Shown in pieces: positions 51,354 to 60,893 of a DNA stretch of 64,000 nucleotides; within the stretch, counting starts at the first letter, position 1, and every line of letters begins with the position of its first letter. Both the position numbers and the translations under genes were made by a program. The stretch lies in contig CALAOT010000068.1 in assembly GCA_937889545.1 (NCBI GenBank), positions 1 to 64,000 of the forward strand, written 5' to 3'. The stretch is from an uncultured Opitutaceae bacterium. GTDB lineage: Bacteria; Verrucomicrobiota; Verrucomicrobiia; Opitutales; Opitutaceae. The notes below the pieces were generated by a model. That model did no database searches, was not told the DNA's origin, and saw only the letters and a program-made list of their open reading frames with translations.

Positions 51354-52775
51354 TCAGCCCCGTGCAGCCGCGGCGAACCGGCTGATGATCCCGTCAAACG
51401 AGCCGTTCGTGAAGAAGATCACGATGCGCGGGGAACCCCGGGGAGGAAGCGTGTCGGCGGCCAGGGCGTCATAGAGATCGGCATTGGACCCAAAACGCCA
51501 GGCGCGGACCCCTTGGGCCTCCAGGTTCCCGGCCACAGCCTCCGTGTCGAAGCGTTCCTCCTCGGGCAGCGCCTCGGCGCGGCTGACGGCGCCCAGATAG
51601 ACCTCGTCCGCATGGGCCAGCGCACGCGCGAAGCCGGCCTGCAACGTCCGCACGCGCGCGGTGTTGCTCCGCGGCTCGAAGGCGGCCGTGAGCACCGCTC
51701 CGGGAAACCTTGCCCGGAACGACTGAAGCGTCTCGGCGAGCGCCGTCGGGTGATGGCCGAAATCCTCGATGACCGTGAGGCCCGGCGCCGAAACCAGGGT
51801 TTCCTGCCGTCGCTTCACGCCGCGGAAACGCCCAAGGGCGCCGAGCGAGATGCCCGTCGGCGGGTCGCCCGCGAGCGCGAGGCCCGCGGCGGTGGCGGCC
51901 ATCGCCGCATTGCGGGCGTTGTAGATCCCGGGAAGGGACCACTCGACCCTCGCCCAAGGCGCACCGCGCCACAGCATTCCAAAACTCGAGCCAGCTGGCG
52001 TCTCGGCAAAGTCCACAATCCGCGTGTCGTTGCCCTCATCCAGCCCCACCCGGACGACCTTCGTCCAAGGCATCGATCCAAGCGCACGCAGGTTGCCGTC
52101 GTCGCCGTTCAGCACGGCAAACCCGCTCCGCGGGATGATCCTGGAGAAGTGGATAAACGTGCGCTGGACGTCGGCGAGGTCGCGAAAGATGTCCGCGTGG
52201 TCGAACTCGAGGTTGTTGAAGACGGCGACGTGCGGCGAGTAGTGGATGAACTTGCTCCGCTTGTCGAAGAACGCGCTGTCGTACTCGTCGCCCTCGATGA
52301 CAAACGGATCTGCCCCATCCCCGAGATGGCTGCCGGTTGGAGGATCCTGGGGCACGCCGCCGATCAGGTACCCGGGGTCCCGCCCGTTCTCGCGGAGCAG
52401 ATGGGCCGCCAACGCCGTCGTCGTCGTCTTGCCGTGGGTCCCGGCGATGACAATGTTCTTCCGATGGCGAAGCACCTGGTCGTGCAGCATCGCCGGAAGA
52501 GAGGTGAACGGGAGCGCTCGTGTGTCCAGAAGCCACTCGACCTCGGGATTGCCCCGCATCATCGCATTGCCGACGACGACCAAGTCCGGCTTCAGCGAGG
52601 CGAGCCGCTCGGGGTCATAGCCCTCGTGCACCGGCACCCCGGTGTCCGCAAGCACCGTGCTCATGGGCGGGTACACGCCCGAATCGGCCCCCGTCACCTC
52701 GTGCCCAGCCGCACGCGCTAGCAGCGCTGCGTTGCCCATCGCCGTTCCGCAGACACCCATGAAGTAGAGCTTCAA
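51354..52775 (-). CDS. mpl: UDP-N-acetylmuramate:L-Ala-gamma-D-Glu-meso-DAP ligase
   Basis: 473 residues. The N-terminal glycine loop FMGVCGTAMGN distinguishes Mpl from MurC; the ATP site is IAGTHGKTTTTALAA, and VFNNLEFDHADIF and GYLIGGVP are typical. Recycles murein tripeptide back to UDP-MurNAc. It implies a diaminopimelate-containing peptidoglycan. Monocistronic, preceded by the hairpin at 52834. Confidence 0.94.
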   Translation of the reverse strand: MKLYFMGVCGTAMGNAALLARAAGHEVTGADSGVYPPMSTVLADTGVPVHEGYDPERLASLKPDLVVVGNAMMRGNPEVEWLLDTRALPFTSLPAMLHDQVLRHRKNIVIAGTHGKTTTTALAAHLLRENGRDPGYLIGGVPQDPPTGSHLGDGADPFVIEGDEYDSAFFDKRSKFIHYSPHVAVFNNLEFDHADIFRDLADVQRTFIHFSRIIPRSGFAVLNGDDGNLRALGSMPWTKVVRVGLDEGNDTRIVDFAETPAGSSFGMLWRGAPWARVEWSLPGIYNARNAAMAATAAGLALAGDPPTGISLGALGRFRGVKRRQETLVSAPGLTVIEDFGHHPTALAETLQSFRARFPGAVLTAAFEPRSNTARVRTLQAGFARALAHADEVYLGAVSRAEALPEEERFDTEAVAGNLEAQGVRAWRFGSNADLYDALAADTLPPRGSPRIVIFFTNGSFDGIISRFAAAARG

Positions 52776-52833
52776 ATTGCAGGCATCCTTCCCAAATCCA
52801 CGCCCAGTTGGAAGCCGGTTCTTCGCAAAAGTG

Positions 52834-52860
52834 CCGCCACCGGGGTTCGCCCCGGTGCGG
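52834..52860 (-). terminator. Terminator hairpin at the end of the secretion operon
   Basis: CACCGGGG TTCG CCCCGGTG is a perfect 8-bp stem with an UUCG-type loop, extended by CCG/CGG past a one-base bulge. On the minus strand it is followed by CACTTTTGCG. It lies 10 bp past the stop of the last secretion gene. Confidence 0.7.
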
Positions 52861-52869
52861 TTTGCGCCT

Positions 52870-53841
52870 CTATTGCACCGTTAGATTAACGTCCGCGTAG
52901 AGGAAGAACCTCTGCACTTCATATGCGGCAGCCGCGCTCGGCCCTCGCCGAACGACGATCATGCGGCCCGAAAGGATTCCGGTGGCAAAACCCGGCAGCG
53001 AACCGCTTTGCACCGTTCCCGAATTTGGAGCTGCGGCAATCGCATTTGTCGACGGGCCGATGTCGACCCAAGCTGTATCGGTCTGGCTGTTGTTTGCCAG
53101 CGTTAGCGAGTACTTTGGCTGCACGATCCGCTCGACCAACAGTCGCGAGGAGTTCGTCCGGCCGTTCGACGATGCGGTGTTCCAAAGGGAATCCTGGCTG
53201 GACGTGAGCAGCGAGCTCCACAGCGCGGGAGCCTGGGACTGCACCGATTCCCAGCTTTGGTCCCAGATTGAGTCGAAGGTCTGGGTGGAGTCGGCTGTTG
53301 GGAATACGAGCACCCTGTACGGCGGCGCCATGAGAGAGATGAGAAGGTACCGCTGCTGGCCGGGCTCGCCGGCCGGCCCAATGACAAGGCACCGCTGAAC
53401 CTGGTAGGCGTTGAATGCGATCGCGGTGTACTGGTTCTGTGTGAGCGCGGAATAGCTGGCGCCAACGACAAAGGAGCTCACTCCCCGTTTTTGGGCCAGT
53501 TTGGTCACCCATCCGGCCGGGTCCACCACCACGTTCTGGGCATATATCCTCGCGGCGATCTGGGTTCCCTGGTCGAATGTCGTAAACACGGTGCCTGGGG
53601 GAAGGCCGCTTGCCGCGACGGATGCCTCATTCAGGTTGTTGTAGTCAACAGCATCATAGGTTGCCTCGAAGTCCTTCCGCAGGGACCTAAGGGTCTCCGC
53701 CTCTGACCGGAGCCGCGCATCGTCCAATTTGTTGGCAAGGACCGGCGCGAGTATGCCCGCCAGGATGCCCACGATCGCGACCGCGACAAGCAGCATGAGC
53801 AGGAATTCCCCGCGACGGCAGGCCGTTTCAGTGGATCTCAT
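52870..53841 (-). CDS. Minor pseudopilin lacking Glu+5 (GspK-like position)
   Basis: 323 residues. The prepilin-like start is RRG^EFLLMLLVAVAIVGILAGIL: a basic stretch, Gly11 at the cleavage site and a long hydrophobic helix. The residue at +5 is Met, not Glu. Among pseudopilins, loss of Glu+5 is a mark of the tip subunit GspK, which has a similar size. The rest is rich in Ser, Thr and Gln and unfamiliar. Last gene of the operon; its start overlaps gspF by 14 bp. Confidence 0.7.
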   Translation of the reverse strand: MRSTETACRRGEFLLMLLVAVAIVGILAGILAPVLANKLDDARLRSEAETLRSLRKDFEATYDAVDYNNLNEASVAASGLPPGTVFTTFDQGTQIAARIYAQNVVVDPAGWVTKLAQKRGVSSFVVGASYSALTQNQYTAIAFNAYQVQRCLVIGPAGEPGQQRYLLISLMAPPYRVLVFPTADSTQTFDSIWDQSWESVQSQAPALWSSLLTSSQDSLWNTASSNGRTNSSRLLVERIVQPKYSLTLANNSQTDTAWVDIGPSTNAIAAAPNSGTVQSGSLPGFATGILSGRMIVVRRGPSAAAAYEVQRFFLYADVNLTVQ

Positions 53842-55024
53842 TCACGACCTCCACAACCGGAAGGACCACGGCAAGCGCGACCCCGAATACCCACGCGAGC
53901 ACGAGGACAAGCATGACCGGCTCGATCATCCGGAGAGCAAGGGCGACCCTGTGCTTGGACTCGGACGTGTAGTAATCGGCCAGCCTGGCGAACACCTGGG
54001 GGAGCGCGCCCTCGCCACTTTTCACCGCCAGGACGACTTCCGGGGAAAAAACGCCCGCGCGATCAAATCCGGCGCCCACGGTCGCGTTCTCCCGCACGGC
54101 CCCAATGACTCGGCTGATGCCGCGCGAGTAGACGGCGTTTCCCGCCACAGCGGCGCAGAATTCCAGCGCTTCGACGACCCGGATGCCCGATTCGCTCAGC
54201 GCTTGGTACGTGACGCAGATCCGCGCCATTGAGAGGGCCTCGACGGCCCTCCGCGCGATCGGAAGACGGAGCATCAGGGAGTCGATGGCGGGCCTGAAAC
54301 GGGGCCTGAGCGCGACCCATGCCGCCGCCGGCGGCAGGCAAAGGGCAAGGGCCGCGCAGCCTGGGTGGCGAACCACGAAATCGCTCAGGCCGAAGAAGAA
54401 CCCGGTTATCCGGTTTGTCTTCGTCACGCCGATATCCCTCAGCATTCTCGAGAATCGGGGGAGCGTGAACACGCAAAGGACAAGGGATGAAGCGAGCCCG
54501 GCAACGGATACGAGCGCCGGATATGCCAAGCCGCGCACCGACTCGCGCCTGATCTCCTGCATCTGGGCGACGTAATCGCGCACGTGCCTCACCCCGTCGG
54601 CAAGGCGACCCGCCGTCTCGTGCGCCGTGATCACGCCGACCATGGGTTCATTGAACACCTTGGGGAACTGTCGGAGCGATTCCCCAAAGCTGCCGCTCTC
54701 CTCGATCAGCCGAACCGCCTCCGTCCAAAGTCGGCGGGCGTTGCCGGGCGGTGCGCATTCAGCGAGGGTTCGCAATGCCGTGTTGATTCTCACGCCGCTC
54801 ACCAGCATGAGCTCGAGCGAATCCAAGGCGGCGAGGAGCATCGAGCTGGCGATCCGCACTCGCGCCGATGCCCCGCTCCTCCCGGTGACCCTGCGGATCT
54901 CGACGATGTACCCCTTGCGGCTCGACTCGATGTGCTCGGAGAGGCTTGCAAGGTCGATGGCGTCCAGCCTTACCGTTCCACGGCGGCCGTTGCGCGCTAT
55001 GTATCTTGCGTGGAACCTTGGCAT
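53828..55024 (-). CDS. gspF: Type II secretion / type IV pilus inner-membrane platform protein (GspF/PilC)
   Basis: 398 residues, two T2SSF domains. The start MPRFHARYIARNGRRGTV, then LMLVSGVRINTALRTLAE and a second copy with LSESGIRVVEALEFCA; three membrane helices, the last being VLVLAWVFGVALAVVLPV. It is the rotary platform that couples the ATPase to pseudopilus assembly. It follows the PilP-like gene by 6 bp. Confidence 0.92.
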   Translation of the reverse strand: MPRFHARYIARNGRRGTVRLDAIDLASLSEHIESSRKGYIVEIRRVTGRSGASARVRIASSMLLAALDSLELMLVSGVRINTALRTLAECAPPGNARRLWTEAVRLIEESGSFGESLRQFPKVFNEPMVGVITAHETAGRLADGVRHVRDYVAQMQEIRRESVRGLAYPALVSVAGLASSLVLCVFTLPRFSRMLRDIGVTKTNRITGFFFGLSDFVVRHPGCAALALCLPPAAAWVALRPRFRPAIDSLMLRLPIARRAVEALSMARICVTYQALSESGIRVVEALEFCAAVAGNAVYSRGISRVIGAVRENATVGAGFDRAGVFSPEVVLAVKSGEGALPQVFARLADYYTSESKHRVALALRMIEPVMLVLVLAWVFGVALAVVLPVVEVVNEIH

Positions 55025-55030
55025 GGCCTC

Positions 55031-55660
55031 TCAACCGCCCGAGACCGCAACCGTCGTTGGCCGTCCCTTTGGAATCACGAAGCATGAGCCGTTTCTCTCG
55101 AGCAACACCCCGGTCGCTAGGACGCCGGCCACGCTGAATCCGTCCACGGAGTCGCCCTGCTTGACAATGCGCCCGTTCAAGATTGCAACCGCCCCGCCTT
55201 CGCCTCCGACCACAATCCCTCCGCACGCAAACACGATTTCCTTGACGGCCGACTTCGCGACGTCGCGCACTTCCCATGGGTTTCGGACTCCGGGGATGGC
55301 TGGCGCTCCGCCCTGTGCAGCGGGGCCGGCGGCGATCCTGCCGTGCGCGTCGGGCCAGTGGGCCTCAGCGGGCACAGCCGGCGCCGTTCTTCCGTCCGCC
55401 GGGGGCGCATCAGCACATGTGTCCTGCGGATCGCGAATCTCGACCGCAAAGACGCGGCGCAGTTCGGACTGCCGCACGGCGGCCAACCGGTCGGCCCCGA
55501 CAAGCGTGACGACGCCTTCCGTTGGCGGAGCAATCACCTCAAAGCCCCATAATGATCGGCTGTCGCGGGCAGCGGGCACATAGGCCCACGCCTGCCCCTC
55601 CGAGGCCGCCGCCGCGAACGCGAGCGCCGCGTTGAAGATAATCAATGGCATCAATCGCAT
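55031..55660 (-). CDS. PilP/GspC-like periplasmic protein
   Basis: 209 residues with a signal peptide or N-terminal anchor (LMPLIIFNAALAFAAAAS). The C-terminal half, VAILNGRIVKQGDSVDGFSVAGVL, then LLERNGSCFVIPKG, is the beta-domain pattern of PilP and GspC homology regions that bind the secretin. A Pro/Ala linker and one Cys lie between. It probably connects the inner-membrane platform to the secretin. Overlaps the 102-residue ORF upstream by 10 bp. Confidence 0.65.
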   Translation of the reverse strand: MRLMPLIIFNAALAFAAAASEGQAWAYVPAARDSRSLWGFEVIAPPTEGVVTLVGADRLAAVRQSELRRVFAVEIRDPQDTCADAPPADGRTAPAVPAEAHWPDAHGRIAAGPAAQGGAPAIPGVRNPWEVRDVAKSAVKEIVFACGGIVVGGEGGAVAILNGRIVKQGDSVDGFSVAGVLATGVLLERNGSCFVIPKGRPTTVAVSGG

Positions 55661-55959
55661 CGTGGGCCAGGGTTGAAATTGATCTCGATTCCGGCTCCAG
55701 GCTGCGTGTGGGCCGCCAGCGAAAAACGCGCCCCGCGAAGCCTGAACGTGCTCAATTCACGCCCCGCCTCGTCGCCCTGCCTCGAAGCGCCGGCCTCGAT
55801 CACCGCCCGCCCAAGGGCCTCGATATCGGTCGCCATGCCTCGCGCCCTGGCGCCGGCGACAATCTGCCTGACCAAGCAGAGGGCGCCCTCCTCGTCGGCG
55901 GACAGGACGTCGAACCGGTCGGCATCGTCACTCTGATCCATAGTTATTCGGGCGGTCAT
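55651..55959 (-). CDS. Small hypothetical protein of the secretion operon
   Basis: 102 residues, soluble, acidic in the N-terminal half (DQSDDADRFDVLSADEEG). No signal peptide and no membrane helix. LVRQIVAGARARGMATDIEALG could be a helical segment. No family recognised. Overlaps of 10 bp downstream and 4 bp upstream argue that it is translated as part of the operon and serves the secretion system, probably in the cytoplasm. Confidence 0.6.
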   Translation of the reverse strand: MTARITMDQSDDADRFDVLSADEEGALCLVRQIVAGARARGMATDIEALGRAVIEAGASRQGDEAGRELSTFRLRGARFSLAAHTQPGAGIEINFNPGPRCD

Positions 55960-56453
55960 TTGGCCGTCTCCTCGACCGCCTTCCGCGCCGCCTCCACAGC
56001 CGTCGCCAGCGCGTCGAGGGCGCTTCGCTGGCGGACGAGCCTGCCGGTGAGCCTCGCCGCCTCCCTTTCCTTGAGCGCGATGTCGTTAAGCAGTTCATCA
56101 CGCTTCTTTTCAAGGCCTGCCAATTCCCGGCGGATGTCGTCCCAGGATCGGGCCGCCTTGAGCCTCTGTTTCAGCTCGGAAGCTCGTTCGGCATCGTTTG
56201 TGAACACCTGGAGAAAGACGGGGTTTCCGTACAACTGGGCAATCTCCTCCACTGCCGCCTGCATCTTGTTGAGCATCTCCTCATGCCGTTTGTCGGCTCT
56301 CCGCTCCGCGTCGTGCTCCGCCGCCGCCGCGCCGGCGGCGACAGCATCGGGCTGCGCGGCCTGCTTTGGAGAGCTGTTGGAAGGCTCGCCGCCGGCCCAG
56401 CAGTGCGGCCACAGCAGCGTCACTGCCGCGACTATAGTGGTTTTGGCTTTCAT
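55956..56453 (-). CDS. Periplasmic coiled-coil protein of the secretion operon
   Basis: 165 residues. Signal peptide MKAKTTIVAAVTLLWPHCWA with a Cys near the end, which could be lipidated only loosely. The rest is Ala-rich then strongly helical (AGLEKKRDELLNDIALKERE, a coiled coil at about 110-160). No family recognised. Overlaps the GspM-like gene by 4 bp. It may be a periplasmic scaffold specific to this machine. Confidence 0.6.
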   Translation of the reverse strand: MKAKTTIVAAVTLLWPHCWAGGEPSNSSPKQAAQPDAVAAGAAAAEHDAERRADKRHEEMLNKMQAAVEEIAQLYGNPVFLQVFTNDAERASELKQRLKAARSWDDIRRELAGLEKKRDELLNDIALKEREAARLTGRLVRQRSALDALATAVEAARKAVEETAK

Positions 56454-56986
56454 GGAATGGTTTCGGTTCGGCGGGAATGGATTGCCACCACGATTCTCAC
56501 CAGGTCGACCGTTCGGCGCTCCCGGCTGCCGCTCGACTTCATCTCAAATCCGGCAATCCCTACGCCGGGAATGTGCTCCGCGGTCTTGACCAACTCGACG
56601 ATTGCCGGCCAGTCGGACGTTGCGGGTGAAAGCTTTACGAAGGTCCCGATCTGGAACGAATAGCCGTCTCTGTCGTCCCTTGGCCGGGCCTCGGCCGTCC
56701 AGCCATTGCCGAACTGGCGGACAAGGTGCTCCCAGGCGTCCTCCGGCCCCAATTGGTCCCGGAACGTGCCGACGCGCGCGCGGAGCTCATCAAGGTCTGA
56801 GTCCCGGCAATCCGACCGTGCAGCTATCTGTCTGGACAGAGCGCCCTCGAGGTCCGCCGTGCGATGCAGCTGCTCATCCCATTCGCTTGCCAGGTGGTGG
56901 CGCACCAACGCCATTGCGCAGGCCGCGGCCACCCCGGCCGCGCTCACAACGGATAGACGCTTGGAGTATGCAACGCCCTTAGTCAT
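56450..56986 (-). CDS. GspM/PilO-like inner-membrane protein
   Basis: 178 residues. One membrane helix (about 11-28), a coiled region, then a ferredoxin-like C-terminal domain (YSFQIGTFVKLSPATSDWPA, VELVKTAEHIPGVGIAGFEM), the PilO/GspM pattern. Partner of the GspL-like protein encoded immediately upstream with a 4-bp overlap. Confidence 0.7.
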   Translation of the reverse strand: MTKGVAYSKRLSVVSAAGVAAACAMALVRHHLASEWDEQLHRTADLEGALSRQIAARSDCRDSDLDELRARVGTFRDQLGPEDAWEHLVRQFGNGWTAEARPRDDRDGYSFQIGTFVKLSPATSDWPAIVELVKTAEHIPGVGIAGFEMKSSGSRERRTVDLVRIVVAIHSRRTETIP

Positions 56987-58290
56987 GGCTGCGGCTCCTC
57001 ATATTTCCCGCGGGCCAGGAGCCTGCCGGAGCCCGTATCGTACACCCAGCCTCCGACCGTGGTGGAAGCGAAGCCGCGCCGCGCCAGCAATAGCCGGGCG
57101 CTCTCCGGGTCGAAGTCCGCGCCGGCGGCCAAGGCCTCGAGTTCGAACCCTCCGTCCCTTCCAATTATGAGGGACGTCAGCGTGAGCGCGTCCGGAATCG
57201 CCGAGGCCAATCGGACGAGCTCTTCGTGCCGGCCCACTGGCAGGGCTCCCGCCCCATCCGGGGCCTCGTTTCGAAGTCGGTCCATTTCCCGTTGGTTGCC
57301 GCTCAGATTCTTGAGCCGGACCTCGAGTAGCGCCGTGCGCGCACGATCCTCAGTATACTCGGCCCTGTAGTGTCTCCCCGCGCCGAGAATGGCGGTGCCC
57401 AACGCCAGTAACGCCGAAAAGCTGGTCATGGAGGCGGCAGCAAGGAATCGATCAAGATTGCGCGGCCTTGGGAATGCCTCGGCCAAGTTCGCTGGGTGGC
57501 CCGCCGGGATTCGCGCGGCGCCCAATGCAAACGCCTCCAGGTCCACTATCGCCTCCACCCTTCCCGTTGCGCGCAACTCCCTCCAAATCGGGCAGATCCG
57601 TTCGGGTTCGCCTTCTGCAACCACGACGATGCTCCCCCTCCTTAGCCCGGCCTCCGCCATAGCCGGAGACGTGCGCGCCTCGAAATCTCCGATCATGGCC
57701 GAAAAGGCCCTCCAGTCCCTTTCCGACATGGGGCCCACCCATCCCTTGAAGGATCGTTTTCCCCCTCCGCATGCGGCGACCGCGGCGAACTCGGGGGTCA
57801 GTATCAGCACAAACCTCGCCTTCAGCGCGGATGGACCGGACTTCACGCATGCGCACGCCGCGGTGTACGCGGACCAGGCGGCGGACAATTGGCCGCCTGC
57901 GCGGATGCACGCGTCCTGCACATGGACAAGGCCCGGCGTCAGTTCGGAGTGAATCAAGGTCGAGAACGCGCCGCTCGACCCGGGTTCGGGATATTCGATC
58001 CCCCAGCCCAGATTCTCCGACGCGACAACCGGGTGCTCATCGCGGACCCGCGCCAACGTGGCAAATGCTGCGCGGCCCACCTTTGGCGTCTCGACCGCCT
58101 GATGGGCTATGCCCTCGGGCTCAAACACCACGACCGCGCGTCGTGCTGGGGCCGCGGAAACCACCTCGGCAAGCCTCGCAACCGAATGACCGGCCGCGCA
58201 CTCGCCCTCATTGAATGTCTCCCGCCGCCAGCCGCCGGCATCGCGGGTCCAGACTGTGCGGCCAAGAAGAAGGGCGATGTGCGGGGGCAT
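56983..58290 (-). CDS. GspL-like (PilM-PilN fusion type) platform protein
   Basis: 435 residues. A diverged actin-like cytoplasmic domain (about 1-275), one membrane helix (about 285-305), a coiled segment, and a PilN-like periplasmic domain with ASAIPDALTLTSLIIGRDG. This is the layout of GspL or of MshI, combining PilM and PilN. It recruits the ATPase to the membrane. ATP-binding motifs of PilM are not recognisable, as expected for GspL. 3 bp after the pseudopilin gene. Confidence 0.72.
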   Translation of the reverse strand: MPPHIALLLGRTVWTRDAGGWRRETFNEGECAAGHSVARLAEVVSAAPARRAVVVFEPEGIAHQAVETPKVGRAAFATLARVRDEHPVVASENLGWGIEYPEPGSSGAFSTLIHSELTPGLVHVQDACIRAGGQLSAAWSAYTAACACVKSGPSALKARFVLILTPEFAAVAACGGGKRSFKGWVGPMSERDWRAFSAMIGDFEARTSPAMAEAGLRRGSIVVVAEGEPERICPIWRELRATGRVEAIVDLEAFALGAARIPAGHPANLAEAFPRPRNLDRFLAAASMTSFSALLALGTAILGAGRHYRAEYTEDRARTALLEVRLKNLSGNQREMDRLRNEAPDGAGALPVGRHEELVRLASAIPDALTLTSLIIGRDGGFELEALAAGADFDPESARLLLARRGFASTTVGGWVYDTGSGRLLARGKYEEPQP

Positions 58291-58293
58291 GGC

Positions 58294-59115
58294 TCAAAAA
58301 TTCCCGAGGTACACGTACACGTCGGTAACTCCGCCGACGGCGGCCAAGTACACGACCTCGCCGCGGCCCTGGGCCGAGCCGGCGTAACCCGTCGTGTCAT
58401 CCATGAATGCCGGCGTGTCGATGGCTGTGGCTATCTGCGCTGCCTCGGATCCTGGAACAGCCTTGATGACCGCGTATGCCACTCGGCCCGCCGGCAGGCT
58501 GTTGACTCCGTCGGCCCTGAAGTTCGTGCCGCCATTCGCATCGACCGTTCCCGGCGCCTGGGCCGCGTCGACGGTCGCGCATTCCAGGCGCGAGACCGCC
58601 GCATAGCCGTATCCCGGCCCGATGCGCACGTCCGGCAGGTTATAGAATGTTCCCGTGGACGCATTGTAACGGGGATCGACGGCCGCCGAGCCGCCCGCGG
58701 GCACGAAGGCCTGCGATCCGCATGCCGGTGTGAAATACCGCTCGAGCTTCGGGCTCGGGACGGACATGAGCACTTCGTCGAGCCTCAGCGCATTGTTGAA
58801 ATCCGCGGGTGCAGATCCCGAGAGATTGGGATTCACCGATGCGTTCACCGCACCGGACAGCGACAAGTAGCCCTTTGTCTGCGGCAGCGTGCCGCCGAGC
58901 TGGTTGGCCGCGTCCGCCGCGAACCCCTTCAGCTGTTTCAGGTCGGCGATGGTTCGGTTAACGTGGGCGGCTGAGAGCGCCCTGTTCAGCGCGGGAAGGA
59001 GGATGGCCGCCAGAACGCCGATGATGGCGACGACGACCAGTATCTCTATCAGCGAAAAGCCGCGGGCCCTGGGCGCGCGGAGATCGCAGGATTCGATGTG
59101 GATTGTTGTGTTCAT
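58294..59115 (-). CDS. Major pseudopilin, GspG-like with extended C-terminus
   Basis: 273 residues from ATG 59115. Canonical prepilin site ARG^FSLIEILVVVAIIGVLAA with Gly19, Phe20 and Glu24, cleaved and methylated by a prepilin peptidase encoded elsewhere. The globular part is longer than a typical 140-residue GspG and resembles PulG-like Verrucomicrobial pseudopilins. Follows gspE by 13 bp. Confidence 0.85.
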   Translation of the reverse strand: MNTTIHIESCDLRAPRARGFSLIEILVVVAIIGVLAAILLPALNRALSAAHVNRTIADLKQLKGFAADAANQLGGTLPQTKGYLSLSGAVNASVNPNLSGSAPADFNNALRLDEVLMSVPSPKLERYFTPACGSQAFVPAGGSAAVDPRYNASTGTFYNLPDVRIGPGYGYAAVSRLECATVDAAQAPGTVDANGGTNFRADGVNSLPAGRVAYAVIKAVPGSEAAQIATAIDTPAFMDDTTGYAGSAQGRGEVVYLAAVGGVTDVYVYLGNF

Positions 59116-59128
59116 GGGTGCGTGATAT

Positions 59129-60892
59129 TCAGCCGGCTCGGCTTGCGTCCATAGTCGCGCCGAACACCTCTTCTGGGGTCGTGATGCCGAAGGATGCCTT
59201 GAGGATTCCGTCCTCGTGCATGCACCTGGCGCCGATATCGCCGCCGAGGATCGCGGCGGAGAATATGGACTCGGCGCCGATCGGATCGAATCGGGCCCGT
59301 TGGCGCATGAGCAGGTCGGCCACCGGGCGGCGAATTTCCCTGAATTCGAAGATTCCCAATCTTCCGACAAATCCGCTCCTGTTGCAGCCGCTGCATCCCC
59401 CTCCCGCCTCGAAGAAACCCTGGGTCTGCGTTTCCGCAGCACGGACGACCCCGGAGCGCCTCGCGATCTTGACAATGTTCCCGTAGCGCTCGGCTAGCGC
59501 GTCAGAATCCCTGTGTGGCTTCCGGCAACTGGGGCAGAGGCGCTTGACCAGGCGCTGAGCAAGAAGGAAACGCGCGGTAGCCGCGATCATCGATGCCTCG
59601 ACCCCTAGGTCGAGCAGCCGGCAAAGGGCCTGAATCGCGGTGTTCGCGTGGATTGTGGCGAGGATCAGATGGCCGGTGAGCGCCAACCTCATCGCAAGAG
59701 ACGCCGTTTCGCTGTCGCGAATCTCACCAACGATGATGATGTCCGGATTGTGCCTGAGGAACGCCCGGAGCGCCAATGCGAAGGGCATCCGGGGGCTCAC
59801 CGGCGCCTGAGTCACGGTGCGCAAGCGGTACTCCACGGGATCCTCCACGCTGAGGACGCGCTTGTTGCGCGAATCCAGCCATGGTACCGCCGCCGCCAAG
59901 GTGGTGCTCTTGCCATGCCCCGTCGGGCCGGAAACAAGGATGATCCCATTGGGCCTCTTGAGCTCGGTTCGAAATCGCATCGCCGTGTCCTCAAGCATTC
60001 CCAGGTCCTCGAGAGTGCCCACCTGCGCGCTCTGGTCCAGGATCCGGATGACAATGCTCTCCCCGTTTATCGCGGGGATCACGGAATAGCGGAGCGACAC
60101 CCGCTTGCTCCCGTATTCGCGGATTGCCGAGGCGTCCTGGGCATCGAGCCGGTTGGCCACGTCGAGACCGCCGGAGGCCGCCGCATTGCGGGACCTGCCG
60201 TCTGCGCCGCGGGTCGATGACAGCTTGAGCTGCGCCGAGACGGCGTCCTTCATCGCTCCGGGCAGCGTTCCCCACGGGACAAGATCGCCGTCGATGCGCC
60301 ACCTTATGTCGCAGCTCCTGTCCTCCGGGACACAATGGATGTCCGATAGTCCGCGCGTATGGGCCGCCTCGCGGATCATGTCCTCCACAAACCGCTCAAG
60401 CTCGTTGTCGCGGACGTCCAGGCTGGCCGAATAGGCCTCGGCGACGCGCGCCGCTATGTCGGCCTGCGGCGATATCACCCAGTCGACGGAGTTTCCCTCC
60501 AGCGCGTACCTGACCTGGGCGAACTGCGGGCTCGAAGGATCCGCGACGGCCACGGTCAGGCGCGCTCCCTTCCGCGCGATGACGAGTGCATCGCGATTCC
60601 TCGCGATAGCCTCGGGAAGGGCCTTGTGCGAATCGCCCTCGACGCGCAGGTCTTCCCGGGGAAGGTATCTCCACCCGTGAAACTCGGCGATCCATCGGGC
60701 CACCGCCTCATCGGTAGCGAGGCCGAGCTCGACCAGGGTCCGGCTGATCGGCTGGCGGCCCTCGACCTCGCGGTGGTAGCCCTGCGCCGACGCGATCTGC
60801 CGCTCGGAGACGCCGGTCCCGAGCAGCTTTTCCAGGAGAAATGAATCCAGATGGTCGCCCATGCGATCGGAATTTCGCTCTGCGCGGGTCAT
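59129..60892 (-). CDS. gspE: Type II secretion / MSHA assembly ATPase (GspE/MshE)
   Basis: About 587 residues. N-terminal GspE-II domain (LLGTGVSERQIASAQ), Walker A SGPTGHGKST at 321-330, Asp box and Walker B IIIVGEIRD, His box THANT-type (ATIHANTAIQ), and the zinc tetracysteine Cys453, 456, 500, 503. The hexameric motor driving pseudopilus assembly. ATG at 60892 follows the gspD stop by one base; an in-frame extension overlaps gspD. Confidence 0.93.
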   Translation of the reverse strand: MTRAERNSDRMGDHLDSFLLEKLLGTGVSERQIASAQGYHREVEGRQPISRTLVELGLATDEAVARWIAEFHGWRYLPREDLRVEGDSHKALPEAIARNRDALVIARKGARLTVAVADPSSPQFAQVRYALEGNSVDWVISPQADIAARVAEAYSASLDVRDNELERFVEDMIREAAHTRGLSDIHCVPEDRSCDIRWRIDGDLVPWGTLPGAMKDAVSAQLKLSSTRGADGRSRNAAASGGLDVANRLDAQDASAIREYGSKRVSLRYSVIPAINGESIVIRILDQSAQVGTLEDLGMLEDTAMRFRTELKRPNGIILVSGPTGHGKSTTLAAAVPWLDSRNKRVLSVEDPVEYRLRTVTQAPVSPRMPFALALRAFLRHNPDIIIVGEIRDSETASLAMRLALTGHLILATIHANTAIQALCRLLDLGVEASMIAATARFLLAQRLVKRLCPSCRKPHRDSDALAERYGNIVKIARRSGVVRAAETQTQGFFEAGGGCSGCNRSGFVGRLGIFEFREIRRPVADLLMRQRARFDPIGAESIFSAAILGGDIGARCMHEDGILKASFGITTPEEVFGATMDASRAG

Positions 60893-60893
60893 G

